Assembly: GCF_014268935.2 (NCBI RefSeq)
Contig: NZ_JABWRJ020000001.1
Span: 434,001-498,000 of the forward strand
DNA from: Pseudomonas peradeniyensis
GTDB taxonomy: Bacteria > Pseudomonadota > Gammaproteobacteria > Pseudomonadales > Pseudomonadaceae
Length of the DNA stretch: 64,000 nucleotides
Direction: 5' to 3'
The translations under genes and the position numbers were made by a program. The notes beneath the pieces are model-generated. The model did no database searches. It was not told the DNA's origin and saw only the letters and a list, made by a program, of their open reading frames with translations. Positions 1 to 9,786 of the stretch are shown one piece after another; the first letter of the stretch is position 1, and each line of letters starts with the position of its first letter.

Positions 1-2594
1 TGGGGTTGGGCGAGCTGACCCTCAAGTCGGCGCAGAACCAGCCGCTGGATGCCGAGATCGAACTGCTCGACGTGCGCGACCTCACCGCAGCGCAGATGGC
101 GCCCAGCCTGGCGTCGCCGGAAGAGTTCGCCAAGGCCGGGGTGGCCTTCCCGCCGTACCTCGAAGACCTCACGTTCACCCCGGTGGTCAACCCCAACGGC
201 AAGAGCGTGCTGCGGGTCACCTCCAGCAAGGCGCTGCCGGAGCCGGTGGTCAAGTTCCTGGTCCAGGTCATGTGGCCCCAGGGCCGCCTGCTGCGCGACT
301 ACAGCGTGCTGCTCGACCAGGCCCAGGCCCAGGGCAGCCAGCCGACCCAGGCCAATATAAACCCGCCGGTCAGCGCGGGCAGCTACACCACCAAGCGCCG
401 CGACACCCTCTGGCAGATCGCCGCGCGTAACAGCAACGGCGGCTCGATCCAGCAGACCATGCTGGCCATCCAGGCGCTGAACCCGGATGCCTTCATCGGC
501 AACAACATCAACCAGCTCAAGACCGGCCAGGTGCTGCGCCTGCCCGATCAGCAGCAGGCACAGAGCATTCCCCAGGCCCAGGCCAACCGCGAAGTGGCCG
601 AGCAGTACGCCGCCTGGCGCGAAGGCCGTCGCCTCGGCCCGCGCGCACGGCAACTGGACGCCACCCGCCGTGGCGAGGCTGGCGCCGCGCCGGCACGCAT
701 TGCCCAGGGCGACAACCTGCGCCTGGTGGCGCCGGGCGGCAAGGGTGCGGCCGGTGAGGCCAAGGCGCTGGGCGACAAGCTGGCCGTGGCCCAGGAAAGC
801 CTCGACACCAGCCGTCGCGACAATGAAGAACTCAAGAGCCGCATGGTCGACCTGCAGAGCCAGCTGGACAAGCTGCAGCGTCTGATCGAGCTGAAAAACG
901 ACCAGCTGGCGCGCCTGGAGGCCCAGGGCGCCGCGGCACCGCAGCCGCCGGCCGGCGCGCTGCCGGGCGAGCCGGCTCCGGCACAGCCGGCGGTAAACGC
1001 CCAGCTGACCCCGGCCGAACCGGTAGTCGCTCCGGCGCCTGCCGCCGCCGACACCGCGCCGCAGGATGTGGCCGCCGAAGCACCGGCCAGCGAAGAGCCC
1101 GGCATGCTCGACCAGTTGCTGGGCAATCCGCTGCTGCTGGGCCTGATTGCCGGCTCCGCGTTCCTGGTCCTGCTGCTGTTGCTGCTGCTCCTGGCGCGCA
1201 AGCGCAAGGCCCAGCAGGAAGCCGAAAAGCACCTGCGCATGGCGCGTGCCCTGGCCGAGGATGGCGAGCGTGGCCCTGACCTGGAGCTGCCACCCAGCAG
1301 CTTCGAAGGCCTCGACGTGTCGGCGCCGAGCGTGACCCTGTCGCCAGCGGTGGTGGCGGCCTCGGCCGCAGCGGCCGTTGCCGCGGAAAAGCCTGCGGCC
1401 GCCGTCGAAGCCGCCGCGCCGGCGGTCGATCCGCGTGCCGCGCTGCTGGCCGAAGTGGACGACAGCCTGGCCCGTGGCCGTCTCAACCATGCCGCCGACT
1501 TGCTGGAGGCTGCGGTGGCCTCCGAGCCGCAGCGCAGTGACCTGCGCCTGAAGCTGATGGAAGTCTATGCCCGCCAGGGCGACCAGGACGCCTTCGCCGG
1601 CCAGGAACGCAAGTTGGCGGTCAATGACGCGAACCAGGCCGAGGTCGCCGCGCTCAAGGAGCGCTTCCCGGCCATGCTGGGTGTCGCGGCGGTGGCGGCA
1701 GGCGCTGCCGGGGCTGCAGCCCTGGCCGCCGAGCTGGATGAGCAGTATGTCCAGGACCTGCTGCAGGACAAGGAGCTGGAGCTGGGCGAAAGCGCGCCGG
1801 AACTCGTCGTGGAGCCGGAACCTGAGCCTGAGCCTGTCGTGGCGGCCGAGCCGGAACCTGAGCCTGTCGCCGAAGAGGCCGACCTGGACAGCGCCTTCGA
1901 CCTGAGCCTGGGTGATGACCTGCCGGTAGATGATCACCTGGACATGGCCGGTCTTGAGGACCTGGTTGTCGAGGCGCCCGAGGTCCAGGCCGAGGTCGCG
2001 CCTGCGCCTGCGGTTGCCGAAACCGATGCCGACGACGACTTCGAGGCTTTGCTTGCCCAAGCCCAGGCGACGCCGCAGAACGTCGACGACCTGGCCGAAT
2101 TCGACCTGGATGTCGCCGAACAGCCGGTGGCCCCGGCCAGCAGCGAGGAAACCCCGGTGGATGTGGCGGCGGAGCTCGCGGCCTTCGAGGCCATCCCGGA
2201 GTTCGACCCGATCTCCGAGTTGGAGCTGCCCGAGGACTTCGACCTGTCGCTGTCGCTGGACGACGACTCGCCGGCGGCGAAGAACTTCGCCTCGGAACTG
2301 GACGACGTCAACGCCGAACTCGACAAGCTGTCGCAGAACCTCGATGTCCCGGCAGCGGCGCCTGAACCGCAGTTCACCGCCGAGGACGCGGCGCTCGAGC
2401 CCGAGCCGCTGGACGACCTGGACTTCGACTTCTTCTCCGGCGCCGACGAAGTGGCCACCAAGCTCGACCTGGCCCGCGCCTACATCGACATGGGCGACCA
2501 CCAGGGCGCCCGTGACATCCTCGACGAAGTGGTCAAGGACGGCGACGACAGCCAGCGCCAGGAAGCCAACGAGATGCTCTCGCGCCTGGTCTGA
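1..2594 (+). CDS. fimV: FimV-type peptidoglycan-binding polar hub protein, 5' end cut off by the window
   Basis: The reading frame is already open at base 3 and starts inside the conserved segment that follows the FimV signal peptide (GLGELTLKS), so the true start lies upstream. In order it has the periplasmic FimV domain, a LysM domain (about nt 380-540, with RRDTLWQIA), a short coiled coil (nt 780-920), one membrane helix (nt 1129-1195) with a KRK stop-transfer, and a very acidic Glu/Pro-rich cytoplasmic half. It ends in the conserved FimV C-terminal TPR-like segment (LDLARAYIDMGDHQGARDIL). In Pseudomonas FimV supports type IV pili and polar placement of proteins. Family identity is firm. 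The acidic middle is low-complexity, as usual for the family. Confidence 0.95.
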   Translation, partial: GLGELTLKSAQNQPLDAEIELLDVRDLTAAQMAPSLASPEEFAKAGVAFPPYLEDLTFTPVVNPNGKSVLRVTSSKALPEPVVKFLVQVMWPQGRLLRDYSVLLDQAQAQGSQPTQANINPPVSAGSYTTKRRDTLWQIAARNSNGGSIQQTMLAIQALNPDAFIGNNINQLKTGQVLRLPDQQQAQSIPQAQANREVAEQYAAWREGRRLGPRARQLDATRRGEAGAAPARIAQGDNLRLVAPGGKGAAGEAKALGDKLAVAQESLDTSRRDNEELKSRMVDLQSQLDKLQRLIELKNDQLARLEAQGAAAPQPPAGALPGEPAPAQPAVNAQLTPAEPVVAPAPAAADTAPQDVAAEAPASEEPGMLDQLLGNPLLLGLIAGSAFLVLLLLLLLLARKRKAQQEAEKHLRMARALAEDGERGPDLELPPSSFEGLDVSAPSVTLSPAVVAASAAAAVAAEKPAAAVEAAAPAVDPRAALLAEVDDSLARGRLNHAADLLEAAVASEPQRSDLRLKLMEVYARQGDQDAFAGQERKLAVNDANQAEVAALKERFPAMLGVAAVAAGAAGAAALAAELDEQYVQDLLQDKELELGESAPELVVEPEPEPEPVVAAEPEPEPVAEEADLDSAFDLSLGDDLPVDDHLDMAGLEDLVVEAPEVQAEVAPAPAVAETDADDDFEALLAQAQATPQNVDDLAEFDLDVAEQPVAPASSEETPVDVAAELAAFEAIPEFDPISELELPEDFDLSLSLDDDSPAAKNFASELDDVNAELDKLSQNLDVPAAAPEPQFTAEDAALEPEPLDDLDFDFFSGADEVATKLDLARAYIDMGDHQGARDILDEVVKDGDDSQRQEANEMLSRLV

Positions 2595-2610
2595 GGCGAC
2601 GTTGCACCGT

Positions 2611-2660
2611 GCGGGGCAAGCCCATTTCCACAGAACACGTGGGAGCGGGCTTGCCCCGCG
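2611..2660. repeat. REP-like palindrome, type A (GCGGGGCAAGCCC family)
   Basis: The two arms, cggggcaagccc (2612-2623) and gggcttgccccg (2647-2658), are perfect complements separated by 23 nt. The same core returns at 11838, 29661, 33300 and, as a half copy, 40920. It sits between fimV and truA and may act as a transcript-end or mRNA-stability hairpin. There is no T-run, so it is not called a terminator. Confidence 0.8.
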
Positions 2661-2720
2661 ATCATTTCGGCCCCTGCACGGTTTGCCGGTATACTCCCGC
2701 CTTTCGTTTCAGCATCAGGT

Positions 2721-3584
2721 TTGCCGCTCTTGGACATCATCGACACCGCCGCCGCCGAATCGGCCGCCGAAGGCTACACCCGCATCGCCCTGGGCGTGGA
2801 ATACAAAGGCTCGCGCTACCGCGGCTGGCAGCGCCAGGCCAGCGGCGTGCCCAGTGTCCAGCAGGCCCTGGAGCAGGCGCTGTCGACGGTGGCCAACGAG
2901 CCGATCTCGGTGATCTGCGCCGGGCGCACCGATGCCGGCGTCCATGGCTGCGGGCAGATCGTGCATTTCGACACCCGCGCCGTGCGCGACGAGCGCGCCT
3001 GGACCCTGGGCACCAATTTCAACCTGCCCCATGACATCAGCGTGGTCTGGTCGGCGCCCATGCCCGCGCACTTCCATGCCCGCTTCAAGGCCACCGCGCG
3101 GCGCTATCGCTACGTCATCTACAACGACCCGATCCGCCCGGCGCACCTTGCCGAGGAAGTGACCTGGAATCACCGCCCGCTGGATGTCGAGCGCATGGCC
3201 GAGGCCGCGCAGTATCTGCTGGGTACCCATGACTTCAGCGCCTTCCGCGCCAGCCAGTGCCAGGCCAAGTCGCCGATCAAGCATATCCACCACCTGCGCG
3301 TGACCCGCCATGGCCGGATGATCGTGCTGGACGTGCGCGCCACCGCGTTCCTGCACCACATGGTGCGCAACATCGCCGGCGTGCTGATGACCATCGGCGC
3401 CGGCGAGCGTCCGGTGGAGTGGGCCCGCGAAGTGCTGGAGGGGCGCAACCGCCGTGACGGCGGGGTGACCGCGCACCCTTACGGCCTGTACCTGGTGCAG
3501 GTGGAGTATCCGGAAGAATACGCGCTGCCGCAGCGTTACATCGGCCCACACTTTCTTACCGGCTACGAGGCGCTGGCGGACTGA
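2721..3584 (+). CDS. truA: tRNA pseudouridine(38-40) synthase TruA
   Basis: The enzyme isomerises uridines 38, 39 and 40 in the anticodon arm of many tRNAs. The catalytic aspartate lies in GRTDAGVHG near residue 70. RYRYVIYN and the C-terminal block [11 protein letters not shown] are also typical. The length of 287 residues is normal. No ATG precedes the conserved [13 protein letters not shown]; in-frame TTG codons at 2721 and 2730 are the candidate starts, and an AGGT at 2717-2720 is better spaced for 2730. It lies 59 nt before trpF, an order widely seen in pseudomonads. Confidence 0.95.
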   Translation: MPLLDIIDTAAAESAAEGYTRIALGVEYKGSRYRGWQRQASGVPSVQQALEQALSTVANEPISVICAGRTDAGVHGCGQIVHFDTRAVRDERAWTLGTNFNLPHDISVVWSAPMPAHFHARFKATARRYRYVIYNDPIRPAHLAEEVTWNHRPLDVERMAEAAQYLLGTHDFSAFRASQCQAKSPIKHIHHLRVTRHGRMIVLDVRATAFLHHMVRNIAGVLMTIGAGERPVEWAREVLEGRNRRDGGVTAHPYGLYLVQVEYPEEYALPQRYIGPHFLTGYEALAD

Positions 3585-3643
3585 CGGGGCACGGGGCATT
3601 TGCTACCATCGACGCTTTCCCGATCACCCAAGGTTCGCCGTCC

Positions 3644-4264
3644 ATGAGCAACGTTCGCAGCAAGATCTGCGGGATTACCCGTATCGAGGACGCCCTGGCC
3701 GCGGTCGAGGCCGGCGCCGACGCCCTCGGTTTCGTCTTCTATGCGAAAAGCCCGCGGGCGGTGGACGTGCGCCAGGCGCGGGCGATCATCGATGCGCTGC
3801 CGCCGTTCGTGACCACCGTGGGGTTGTTCGTCAACGCCTCGCGCTGCGAGCTCAACGAGATCCTCGAAGTGGTTTCCCTGGACCTGCTACAGTTCCACGG
3901 CGATGAGACCCCGGCCGATTGCGAGGGCTACCACCGCCCCTGGATCAAGGCCCTGCGGGTGCGCCCCGGGGATGACCTGGAGGCCGCCTGCCGGCATTAC
4001 GCCGGCGCCCGCGGCATCCTGCTGGACGCCTATGTGCCGGGCGTGCCGGGGGGAACCGGCGAGGCCTTCGACTGGTCACTGATTCCGCAGCGCCTGAGCA
4101 AGCCGATCATTCTTGCCGGTGGCCTGTCGGCCGACAACGTCGCCGAGGCCATTCGCCAGGTGCGCCCGTACGCGGTGGATGTCAGCGGCGGCGTGGAGCA
4201 GGCCAAGGGCATCAAGGATGCGGCAAAGATCGAAGCCTTCATGCAGGCGGTGAAACACGCGTGA
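3644..4264 (+). CDS. trpF: Phosphoribosylanthranilate isomerase
   Basis: This 206-residue TIM-barrel enzyme converts N-(5'-phosphoribosyl)anthranilate to CdRP, the third step of tryptophan synthesis. The general base Cys9 is in KICGITR and the general acid Asp is near residue 128 in LLDAYVPG. The phosphate-binding loops GGTGEAFDW and GGLSADN and the terminal [14 protein letters not shown] are intact. As in other pseudomonads trpF stands apart from trpGDC and trpBA, next to truA and accD. The ATG at 3644 directly precedes the conserved start. Confidence 0.97.
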   Translation: MSNVRSKICGITRIEDALAAVEAGADALGFVFYAKSPRAVDVRQARAIIDALPPFVTTVGLFVNASRCELNEILEVVSLDLLQFHGDETPADCEGYHRPWIKALRVRPGDDLEAACRHYAGARGILLDAYVPGVPGGTGEAFDWSLIPQRLSKPIILAGGLSADNVAEAIRQVRPYAVDVSGGVEQAKGIKDAAKIEAFMQAVKHA

Positions 4265-4471
4265 ACGCGGATGTGACGGCTGGCCGCGCGCCATCGTCCA
4301 TAGCTTTCGCAGCCCGGTGCTGCCAGGCCGCGCCAGAGCGCGGGGCATGCCGGGGAAGAATTGGAGGTGGGGCGGTTGTAGCCGGTCCATCGTCGCTTTA
4401 CAGAAGAATTTGAGCTCAAGGGCAGGGCGGGGCCATGCAGGTCTCCCCGGCCAATACTGGAGAAAGCAAGC

Positions 4472-5365
4472 ATGAGCAACTGGTTGGTAGACAAACTGAT
4501 CCCTTCGATCATGCGTTCCGAGGTGAAGAAGAGCTCGGTGCCGGAAGGGCTGTGGCACAAGTGCCCGTCCTGCGAAGCCGTGCTGTATCGCCCGGAGCTG
4601 GAAAAGACCCTCGACGTCTGCCCTAAGTGCAACCACCACATGCGTATCGGCGCCCGCGCGCGCATCGATATCTTCCTCGATCCAGAAGGCCGTGCCGAGC
4701 TGGGCGCCGACCTGGAGCCGGTCGACCGCCTGAAGTTCCGCGACGGCAAGAAGTACAAGGACCGCCTGACCGCCGCGCAGAAGCAGACCGGCGAGAAGGA
4801 CGCGCTGATCTCCATGAGCGGCACCCTGATGGGCATGCCGATCGTGGTCAGCGCCTTCGAGTTCTCCTTCATGGGCGGCTCCATGGGTGCCATCGTCGGT
4901 GAGCGTTTCGTGCGCGCCGCCAACTACGCCCTGGAAAACCGCTGCCCGATGGTCTGCTTCTCCGCTTCCGGCGGCGCGCGCATGCAGGAAGCGCTGATTT
5001 CGCTGATGCAGATGGCCAAGACCTCCGCCGTGCTGGCGCGCCTGCGCGAAGAAGGCATTCCGTTCATCTCGGTGCTGACCGACCCGGTCTATGGCGGCGT
5101 TTCGGCCAGCCTGGCGATGCTCGGCGACGTGATCGTCGGCGAACCGAAGGCGCTGATCGGCTTCGCCGGCCCGCGCGTGATCGAGCAGACCGTGCGCGAG
5201 AAACTGCCCGAAGGCTTCCAGCGCAGCGAGTTCCTGCTGGAGCACGGCGCCATCGACCTGATCATCTCGCGTGACGAGCTGCGTCCGCGTCTGGCTCGCC
5301 TGCTGGCGCAGATGACCGGCCAGCCGACCCCGGAAGCGGCCAAAGAGGTCGCTGCGGTCGCGTGA
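4472..5365 (+). CDS. accD: Acetyl-CoA carboxylase carboxyltransferase subunit beta
   Basis: AccD joins AccA to transfer the carboxyl group from biotin to acetyl-CoA, giving malonyl-CoA for fatty-acid synthesis. A four-cysteine zinc finger is visible (Cys31, Cys34, Cys50, Cys53), followed by the crotonase-fold core with [10 protein letters not shown] and [14 protein letters not shown]. Length is 297 residues. A clear AGAAAG-rich Shine-Dalgarno lies before the ATG. The 207 nt between trpF and accD hold no gene or convincing motif and probably contain the accD promoter. The stop codon overlaps the folC start by one base. Confidence 0.97.
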   Translation: MSNWLVDKLIPSIMRSEVKKSSVPEGLWHKCPSCEAVLYRPELEKTLDVCPKCNHHMRIGARARIDIFLDPEGRAELGADLEPVDRLKFRDGKKYKDRLTAAQKQTGEKDALISMSGTLMGMPIVVSAFEFSFMGGSMGAIVGERFVRAANYALENRCPMVCFSASGGARMQEALISLMQMAKTSAVLARLREEGIPFISVLTDPVYGGVSASLAMLGDVIVGEPKALIGFAGPRVIEQTVREKLPEGFQRSEFLLEHGAIDLIISRDELRPRLARLLAQMTGQPTPEAAKEVAAVA

Positions 5366-6672
5366 TGAACCAGCGCAGCCTGGGCGACTGGCTCGCCTAC
5401 CTCGAACAGTTGCACCCCTCGGCCATCGACATGGGCCTGGAACGCTCGCAACAGGTGCTGACGCGCCTGGGGCTGGGCAAGCTGGCGCCGCGAGTGGTGA
5501 CGGTGACCGGCACCAATGGCAAGGGTTCGACCTGCGCCTTCGTGGCCGCGCTGCTGCGCGCCCAGGGGCTCAAGGTCGGGGTGTACAGTTCGCCGCACCT
5601 GCTGCGTTACAACGAACGGGTGCTGATCGAAGGCCGCGAGGCTAGCGATGAGCGCCTGTGCGAAGCGTTCGCCGCGGTGGAAGCGGCGCGTGGCGAGATC
5701 TCGCTGACCTATTTCGAGATGGGCACCCTGGCGGCGTTCTGGCTGTTCAAGCAGTCCGCGCTGGACGCGGTGGTGCTCGAGGTCGGCCTGGGTGGTCGGC
5801 TGGACGCGGTCAACCTGGTGGATGCCGACGTATCGCTGGTCACCAGTATCGGCGTCGACCATGTCGACTACCTGGGCGATAGCCGCGAGTCGGTGGCCTA
5901 CGAGAAAGCGGGGATCTTCCGTCAAGGCAAGCCTGCGCTGTGCGGTGACCTGGATCCGCCGCAGCCTTTGCTGGACAAGGTGCGCGAGCTGGGTTGCCCG
6001 TTCTTCCTGCGCGGGCGTGATTTCGACCTGGATAGCAGCGTCGACCACTGGCATTGGCGTGGTCGCCAGCTCGACGGTTCGCCCGTTGAACTGCGCGACC
6101 TGCCGTTGCTCGACCTGCCCATGGAGAATGCCGCCCTGGCCTTGCAGGCTTTCCTGCTGATGGGCCTGCCGTGGGATGCCGGCACGGTTCGCCAGGCCTT
6201 GCTGGATACGCGTATCACCGGTCGTCTCGACCGGCGCGAGTTGCTGCTGCGGGGCAAGCGCGTGGAGTTGCTGCTGGATGTCGGCCACAACCCGCACGCC
6301 GCCGAGTACCTGGCCCGCCGCCTGGCGGCGCGCCCGGTGAAAGGGCGACGCCTGGCGGTGTTCGGCCTGTTGGCCGACAAAGACCTGCCCGGTGTGCTCG
6401 CGCCGCTGCGCGACCAGGTCGCCGATTGGGCGGTGGCGCCGCTGGACACGCCGCGCAGCCGCCCGGCCGCGGAACTGGCGGATGCCTTGACGAACCTCGG
6501 TGCGACGGTGAAGTCTTACGCCAGTGTCGCGGCTGCCCTCGAAGGGCAGTGCGCCCAGGCGACGGCGGATGACCAGATCCTGCTGTTCGGTTCGTTTTTC
6601 TGCGTCGGCGAGGCCTTGGCCTGGCTAGAGCGGCAGGTCCTCGAGGATGGAGTAGATGGCAGTGCTGGATAA
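5365..6672 (+). CDS. folC: Bifunctional dihydrofolate/folylpolyglutamate synthase
   Basis: FolC adds L-glutamate to dihydropteroate and then to tetrahydrofolates. The Mur-ligase-type P-loop TGTNGKGST is near residue 48, with SSPHLLRYNERV, EVGLGGRLDAVN and the C-terminal LLDVGHNPHAAEYLA. It has 435 residues, the usual size. The ATG at 5365 overlaps the accD stop (TGATG), so translation is probably coupled; a GTG at 5362 is a less likely start. It is co-directional with accD and overlaps the next gene by 17 nt. Confidence 0.96.
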   Translation: MNQRSLGDWLAYLEQLHPSAIDMGLERSQQVLTRLGLGKLAPRVVTVTGTNGKGSTCAFVAALLRAQGLKVGVYSSPHLLRYNERVLIEGREASDERLCEAFAAVEAARGEISLTYFEMGTLAAFWLFKQSALDAVVLEVGLGGRLDAVNLVDADVSLVTSIGVDHVDYLGDSRESVAYEKAGIFRQGKPALCGDLDPPQPLLDKVRELGCPFFLRGRDFDLDSSVDHWHWRGRQLDGSPVELRDLPLLDLPMENAALALQAFLLMGLPWDAGTVRQALLDTRITGRLDRRELLLRGKRVELLLDVGHNPHAAEYLARRLAARPVKGRRLAVFGLLADKDLPGVLAPLRDQVADWAVAPLDTPRSRPAAELADALTNLGATVKSYASVAAALEGQCAQATADDQILLFGSFFCVGEALAWLERQVLEDGVDGSAG

Positions 6673-7339
6673 AGGGATGAAGCAGCGCATGGTCGGTGCG
6701 CTGGTGCTGGTGGCGCTGGCGGTGATCTTCCTGCCGATGTTGTTCACTCGCGAGGACGAGATGCGCCAGGTGCGTGTCGAGGCGCCGGAGGCGCCGGCCA
6801 TGCCCAGCCTGCCCCAGGTGCAGGTGGAGCCGGTCCAGGTGCCGGAACCGCAACCGTTGCCGGAGCAGAACGAGCAGCCGCCGGTGGTGGTCAACGAGTC
6901 CACGGCGCCGGTGACGACACCGAGTCAGCCGATCGCGCCGGTAGCGACCTCGGCGCCGCCCGTACAGCCCAAGCCGCAGACGCCAGTGCCGACGCCGCCG
7001 GTGGCGAAGGTGGAGGCGCGTCCGGCGCCTGCGCCGAGCGTGGCGCCCGCCGCTCCCGCCGCCAAGCCGGCCGCGCCGTCGAAGATCGATGCCAACGGCC
7101 TGCCGGTGAGCTGGTCGATCCAGTTGGCCAGCCTGTCCAATCGGGCTGGTGCCGAGAACCTGCAGAAGACCCTGCGCAGCCAGGGCTACAACGCCTATAT
7201 CCGTTCGGCGGATGGCATGAACCGGGTGTTCGTCGGTCCGCTGATCGAGCGCGCCGAGGCCGAGCGCCTGCGTGATGTGATCAGTCGCCAGCAAAACCTA
7301 AAAGGCATCGTGGTGCGCTTCCAGCCGGAGCGTGGCTGA
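6656..7339 (+). CDS. SPOR-domain cell-division protein, DedD-like
   Basis: It has one N-terminal membrane helix (about residues 10-28, GALVLVALAVIFLPMLF), a long Pro/Val/Glu-rich periplasmic linker (residues 40-140), and a C-terminal SPOR domain (about 148-225: SWSIQLASLSN, RVFVGPLIERAEAERLRD). SPOR domains bind denuded peptidoglycan at the septum. In the folC-dedD-cvpA-purF order of proteobacteria this is the DedD slot. The start overlaps folC. The linker carries runs of PAPAP-type sequence, so its exact length will vary between strains. Confidence 0.88.
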   Translation: MAVLDKGMKQRMVGALVLVALAVIFLPMLFTREDEMRQVRVEAPEAPAMPSLPQVQVEPVQVPEPQPLPEQNEQPPVVVNESTAPVTTPSQPIAPVATSAPPVQPKPQTPVPTPPVAKVEARPAPAPSVAPAAPAAKPAAPSKIDANGLPVSWSIQLASLSNRAGAENLQKTLRSQGYNAYIRSADGMNRVFVGPLIERAEAERLRDVISRQQNLKGIVVRFQPERG

Positions 7340-7370
7340 CGCCCGATTGTCGACACCATGCGCCGTCCCT

Positions 7371-7501
7371 GTGGGAGCGGCCTTGCCGAGGCGTCGGACC
7401 GGTCGGAAAGGGCTGTGCAGCAGCCCCAGCGATTTCTGCTTCGACGCTGAGATCCTGGGGCTGCTGCGCAGCCCTTTCGCGACACAAGGCCGCTCCTACA
7501 G
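7371..7501. repeat. Long palindromic repeat, type B (GGAGCGGCCTTG family)
   Basis: Outer arms (gtgggagcggccttg and caaggccgctcctac) enclose a second pairing, gggctgtgcagcagcccc against ggggctgctgcgcagccc. The same family occurs at 34795 and 62367. It fills the middle of a 329-nt gap between the SPOR gene and cvpA. The rest of that gap shows no ORF. The last 60 nt before cvpA (from about 7600) are less GC-rich and probably hold its promoter. Confidence 0.75.
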
Positions 7502-7668
7502 GTGCGCGTAGGATTTTGCAGGCGTGGGATTGCCTCGAAAGGGCTTTTCTAGCCCGCAAAGCTGTCCCCGGAGTCAGCCCGCAGCCCTTCAAACGCCTGA
7601 CATTCCGCTTACCCCAAGCCCCCTGCCTCTGGTAAAATGCGCCGCCTCAAACGTCGGCAGGCAACACC

Positions 7669-8223
7669 GTGGCATTTACCTGGGTTGATTGGGCGATCAT
7701 CGCGATCGTCGTCATTTCATCACTGATCAGTCTCAAGCGCGGCTTCGTCAAGGAAGCCTTGTCCCTGCTCATCTGGATTGTCGCCGGTGCGGTGGCCTGG
7801 ATGTTCGGCGGCTCGCTTGCGCAGTATCTTGAAAGCTATATCCAGATGCCTTCAGCACGGGTCATTGCCGGCTGTGCGATTCTTTTCGTCGCCACGCTGC
7901 TGGTCGGGGCGATGCTCAATTTCCTCATCGGCGAGCTGATCCGCGTGACCGGGTTGTCCGGCACCGATCGCTTCCTCGGCATGGCCTTCGGCGCCGCGCG
8001 CGGGGGGCTGCTGGTGGTGGTGGCGGTCGGGCTGCTGAGCCTGGGGCCGGTGCAACAGGATCCGTGGTGGCAGGAATCACGCCTGATACCACAATTTCTA
8101 TTGGTAGCCGATTGGTCGAAGAACCTCATACTCGGGTTCAGTGGCCAGTGGATGTCCAGTGGGGTCAGCGCACCCGTTGACCTTCCGTTCAAGGAGCAGC
8201 TGCTCGGGCCGACCAAGCCCTGA
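7669..8223 (+). CDS. cvpA: CvpA family inner-membrane protein
   Basis: This 184-residue protein has four predicted membrane helices (about residues 6-24, 30-50, 63-83 and 100-118). It carries the conserved WVDW and LKRGFVKEAL segments near the N-terminus, as in CvpA, named for colicin V production. Its molecular function is not settled; envelope and bile-salt phenotypes are described for homologues. It is placed just before purF, as in E. coli. The start is a GTG at 7669. The spacing to purF is 42 nt, consistent with co-transcription. Confidence 0.93.
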   Translation: MAFTWVDWAIIAIVVISSLISLKRGFVKEALSLLIWIVAGAVAWMFGGSLAQYLESYIQMPSARVIAGCAILFVATLLVGAMLNFLIGELIRVTGLSGTDRFLGMAFGAARGGLLVVVAVGLLSLGPVQQDPWWQESRLIPQFLLVADWSKNLILGFSGQWMSSGVSAPVDLPFKEQLLGPTKP

Positions 8224-8265
8224 GTGCTCTTCACTCAAGTTTCATCAAAGTAGGGGTTGCGTCGC

Positions 8266-9771
8266 ATGTGTGGCATCGTCGGTATCGTCGGTAAGTCGAA
8301 CGTCAATCAGGCGCTGTATGACGCGCTTACGGTCCTCCAGCACCGCGGCCAGGATGCTGCCGGTATCGTGACCAGCCACGACGGCCGGTTGTTCCTGCGC
8401 AAGGATAACGGCCTGGTGCGCGACGTCTTCCAGCAGCGTCACATGCAACGCCTGGTCGGCAGCATCGGCATCGGTCACGTGCGTTACCCGACCGCCGGCA
8501 GCTCCACCTCGGCCGAGGCCCAGCCGTTCTACGTCAACTCGCCCTACGGCATCACCCTGGCGCACAACGGCAACCTGACCAACGTCGAGCAGCTGGCCAA
8601 GGAAATCTACGAGTCCGACCTGCGCCACGTCAACACCAACTCCGACTCTGAAGTGCTGCTGAACGTGTTCGCCCACGAGCTGGCCGTGCGCGGCAAGCTG
8701 CAGCCGACCGAAGAGGACGTGTTCGCTGCCGTTTCCCACGTGCACAGCCGCTGCGTCGGTGGCTACGCGGTGGTGGCGATGATCACCGGCTACGGCATCG
8801 TCGGCTTCCGCGACCCCAACGGCATCCGTCCGGTGGTGTTCGGCCAGCGTCACACCGACGAAGGCGTCGAGTACATGATCGCCTCGGAAAGCGTGGCCCT
8901 GGACGTGCTCGGCTTCACCCTGATCCGCGACCTGGCGCCGGGCGAGGCGGTGTACATCACCGAAGGCGGCCAGATGTTCACCAAGCAGTGCGCCGAGAAC
9001 CCGAAACTGCAGCCGTGCATCTTCGAGCATGTCTACCTGGCCCGTCCGGACTCGATCATCGACGGCGTCTCGGTGTACAAGGCGCGCCTGCGCATGGGCG
9101 AGAAGCTGGCCGAGAAGATCCAGCGCGAGCGCCCGGACCACGACATCGACGTGGTCATCCCGATCCCTGACACCAGCCGCACCGCGGCGCTGGAACTGGC
9201 CAACCACCTGGGCGTCAAGTTCCGCGAAGGCTTCGTCAAGAACCGCTATATCGGCCGTACCTTCATCATGCCCGGCCAGGCCGCGCGCAAGAAATCGGTA
9301 CGCCAGAAGCTCAACGCCATCGAGCTGGAATTCCGCGGCAAGAACGTGATGCTGGTGGACGATTCGATCGTGCGCGGCACCACCTGCAAGCAGATCATCC
9401 AGATGGCCCGCGAAGCCGGCGCCAAGAACGTCTACTTCTGCTCCGCGGCCCCTGCGGTGCGCTACCCCAACGTCTACGGCATCGACATGCCGAGCGCTCA
9501 CGAACTGATCGCCCACAACCGTACCACCGAACAGGTGGCCGAGTTGATCGGCGCCGACTGGCTGATCTACCAGGACCTCCCGGACCTGATCGACTCGGTC
9601 GGTGGCGGCAAGATCAAGATCGAGCATTTCGATTGCGCGGTGTTCAACGGTGAGTATGTCACCGGCGATATCGACGAAGCCTACCTCGATCGCATCGAGC
9701 AGGCCCGTAATGACCTGGCCAAGGTGAAGAACCAGGCAGTCAGCGCGATCATCGACCTGTACAACAACTGA
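8266..9771 (+). CDS. purF: Amidophosphoribosyltransferase
   Basis: PurF makes 5-phosphoribosylamine from PRPP and glutamine, the first committed purine step. The ATG at 8266 is chosen because Cys2 must become the N-terminal nucleophile of the class II glutaminase (MCGIVGIVG); an in-frame TTG at 8257 would bury it. [10 protein letters not shown], the glutaminase site around HNGNLTN, and the PRPP loop [10 protein letters not shown] (near residue 362) are intact. Length is 501 residues. It lies 15 nt before metZ. Confidence 0.98.
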   Translation: MCGIVGIVGKSNVNQALYDALTVLQHRGQDAAGIVTSHDGRLFLRKDNGLVRDVFQQRHMQRLVGSIGIGHVRYPTAGSSTSAEAQPFYVNSPYGITLAHNGNLTNVEQLAKEIYESDLRHVNTNSDSEVLLNVFAHELAVRGKLQPTEEDVFAAVSHVHSRCVGGYAVVAMITGYGIVGFRDPNGIRPVVFGQRHTDEGVEYMIASESVALDVLGFTLIRDLAPGEAVYITEGGQMFTKQCAENPKLQPCIFEHVYLARPDSIIDGVSVYKARLRMGEKLAEKIQRERPDHDIDVVIPIPDTSRTAALELANHLGVKFREGFVKNRYIGRTFIMPGQAARKKSVRQKLNAIELEFRGKNVMLVDDSIVRGTTCKQIIQMAREAGAKNVYFCSAAPAVRYPNVYGIDMPSAHELIAHNRTTEQVAELIGADWLIYQDLPDLIDSVGGGKIKIEHFDCAVFNGEYVTGDIDEAYLDRIEQARNDLAKVKNQAVSAIIDLYNN

Positions 9772-9786
9772 TTTGGGAGCGACGGC

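Noticed and set aside
3591..4471. trp-type attenuator or leader peptide near trpF and accD
   Set aside because: No Trp-rich short ORF or terminator/antiterminator pair could be found in either gap.
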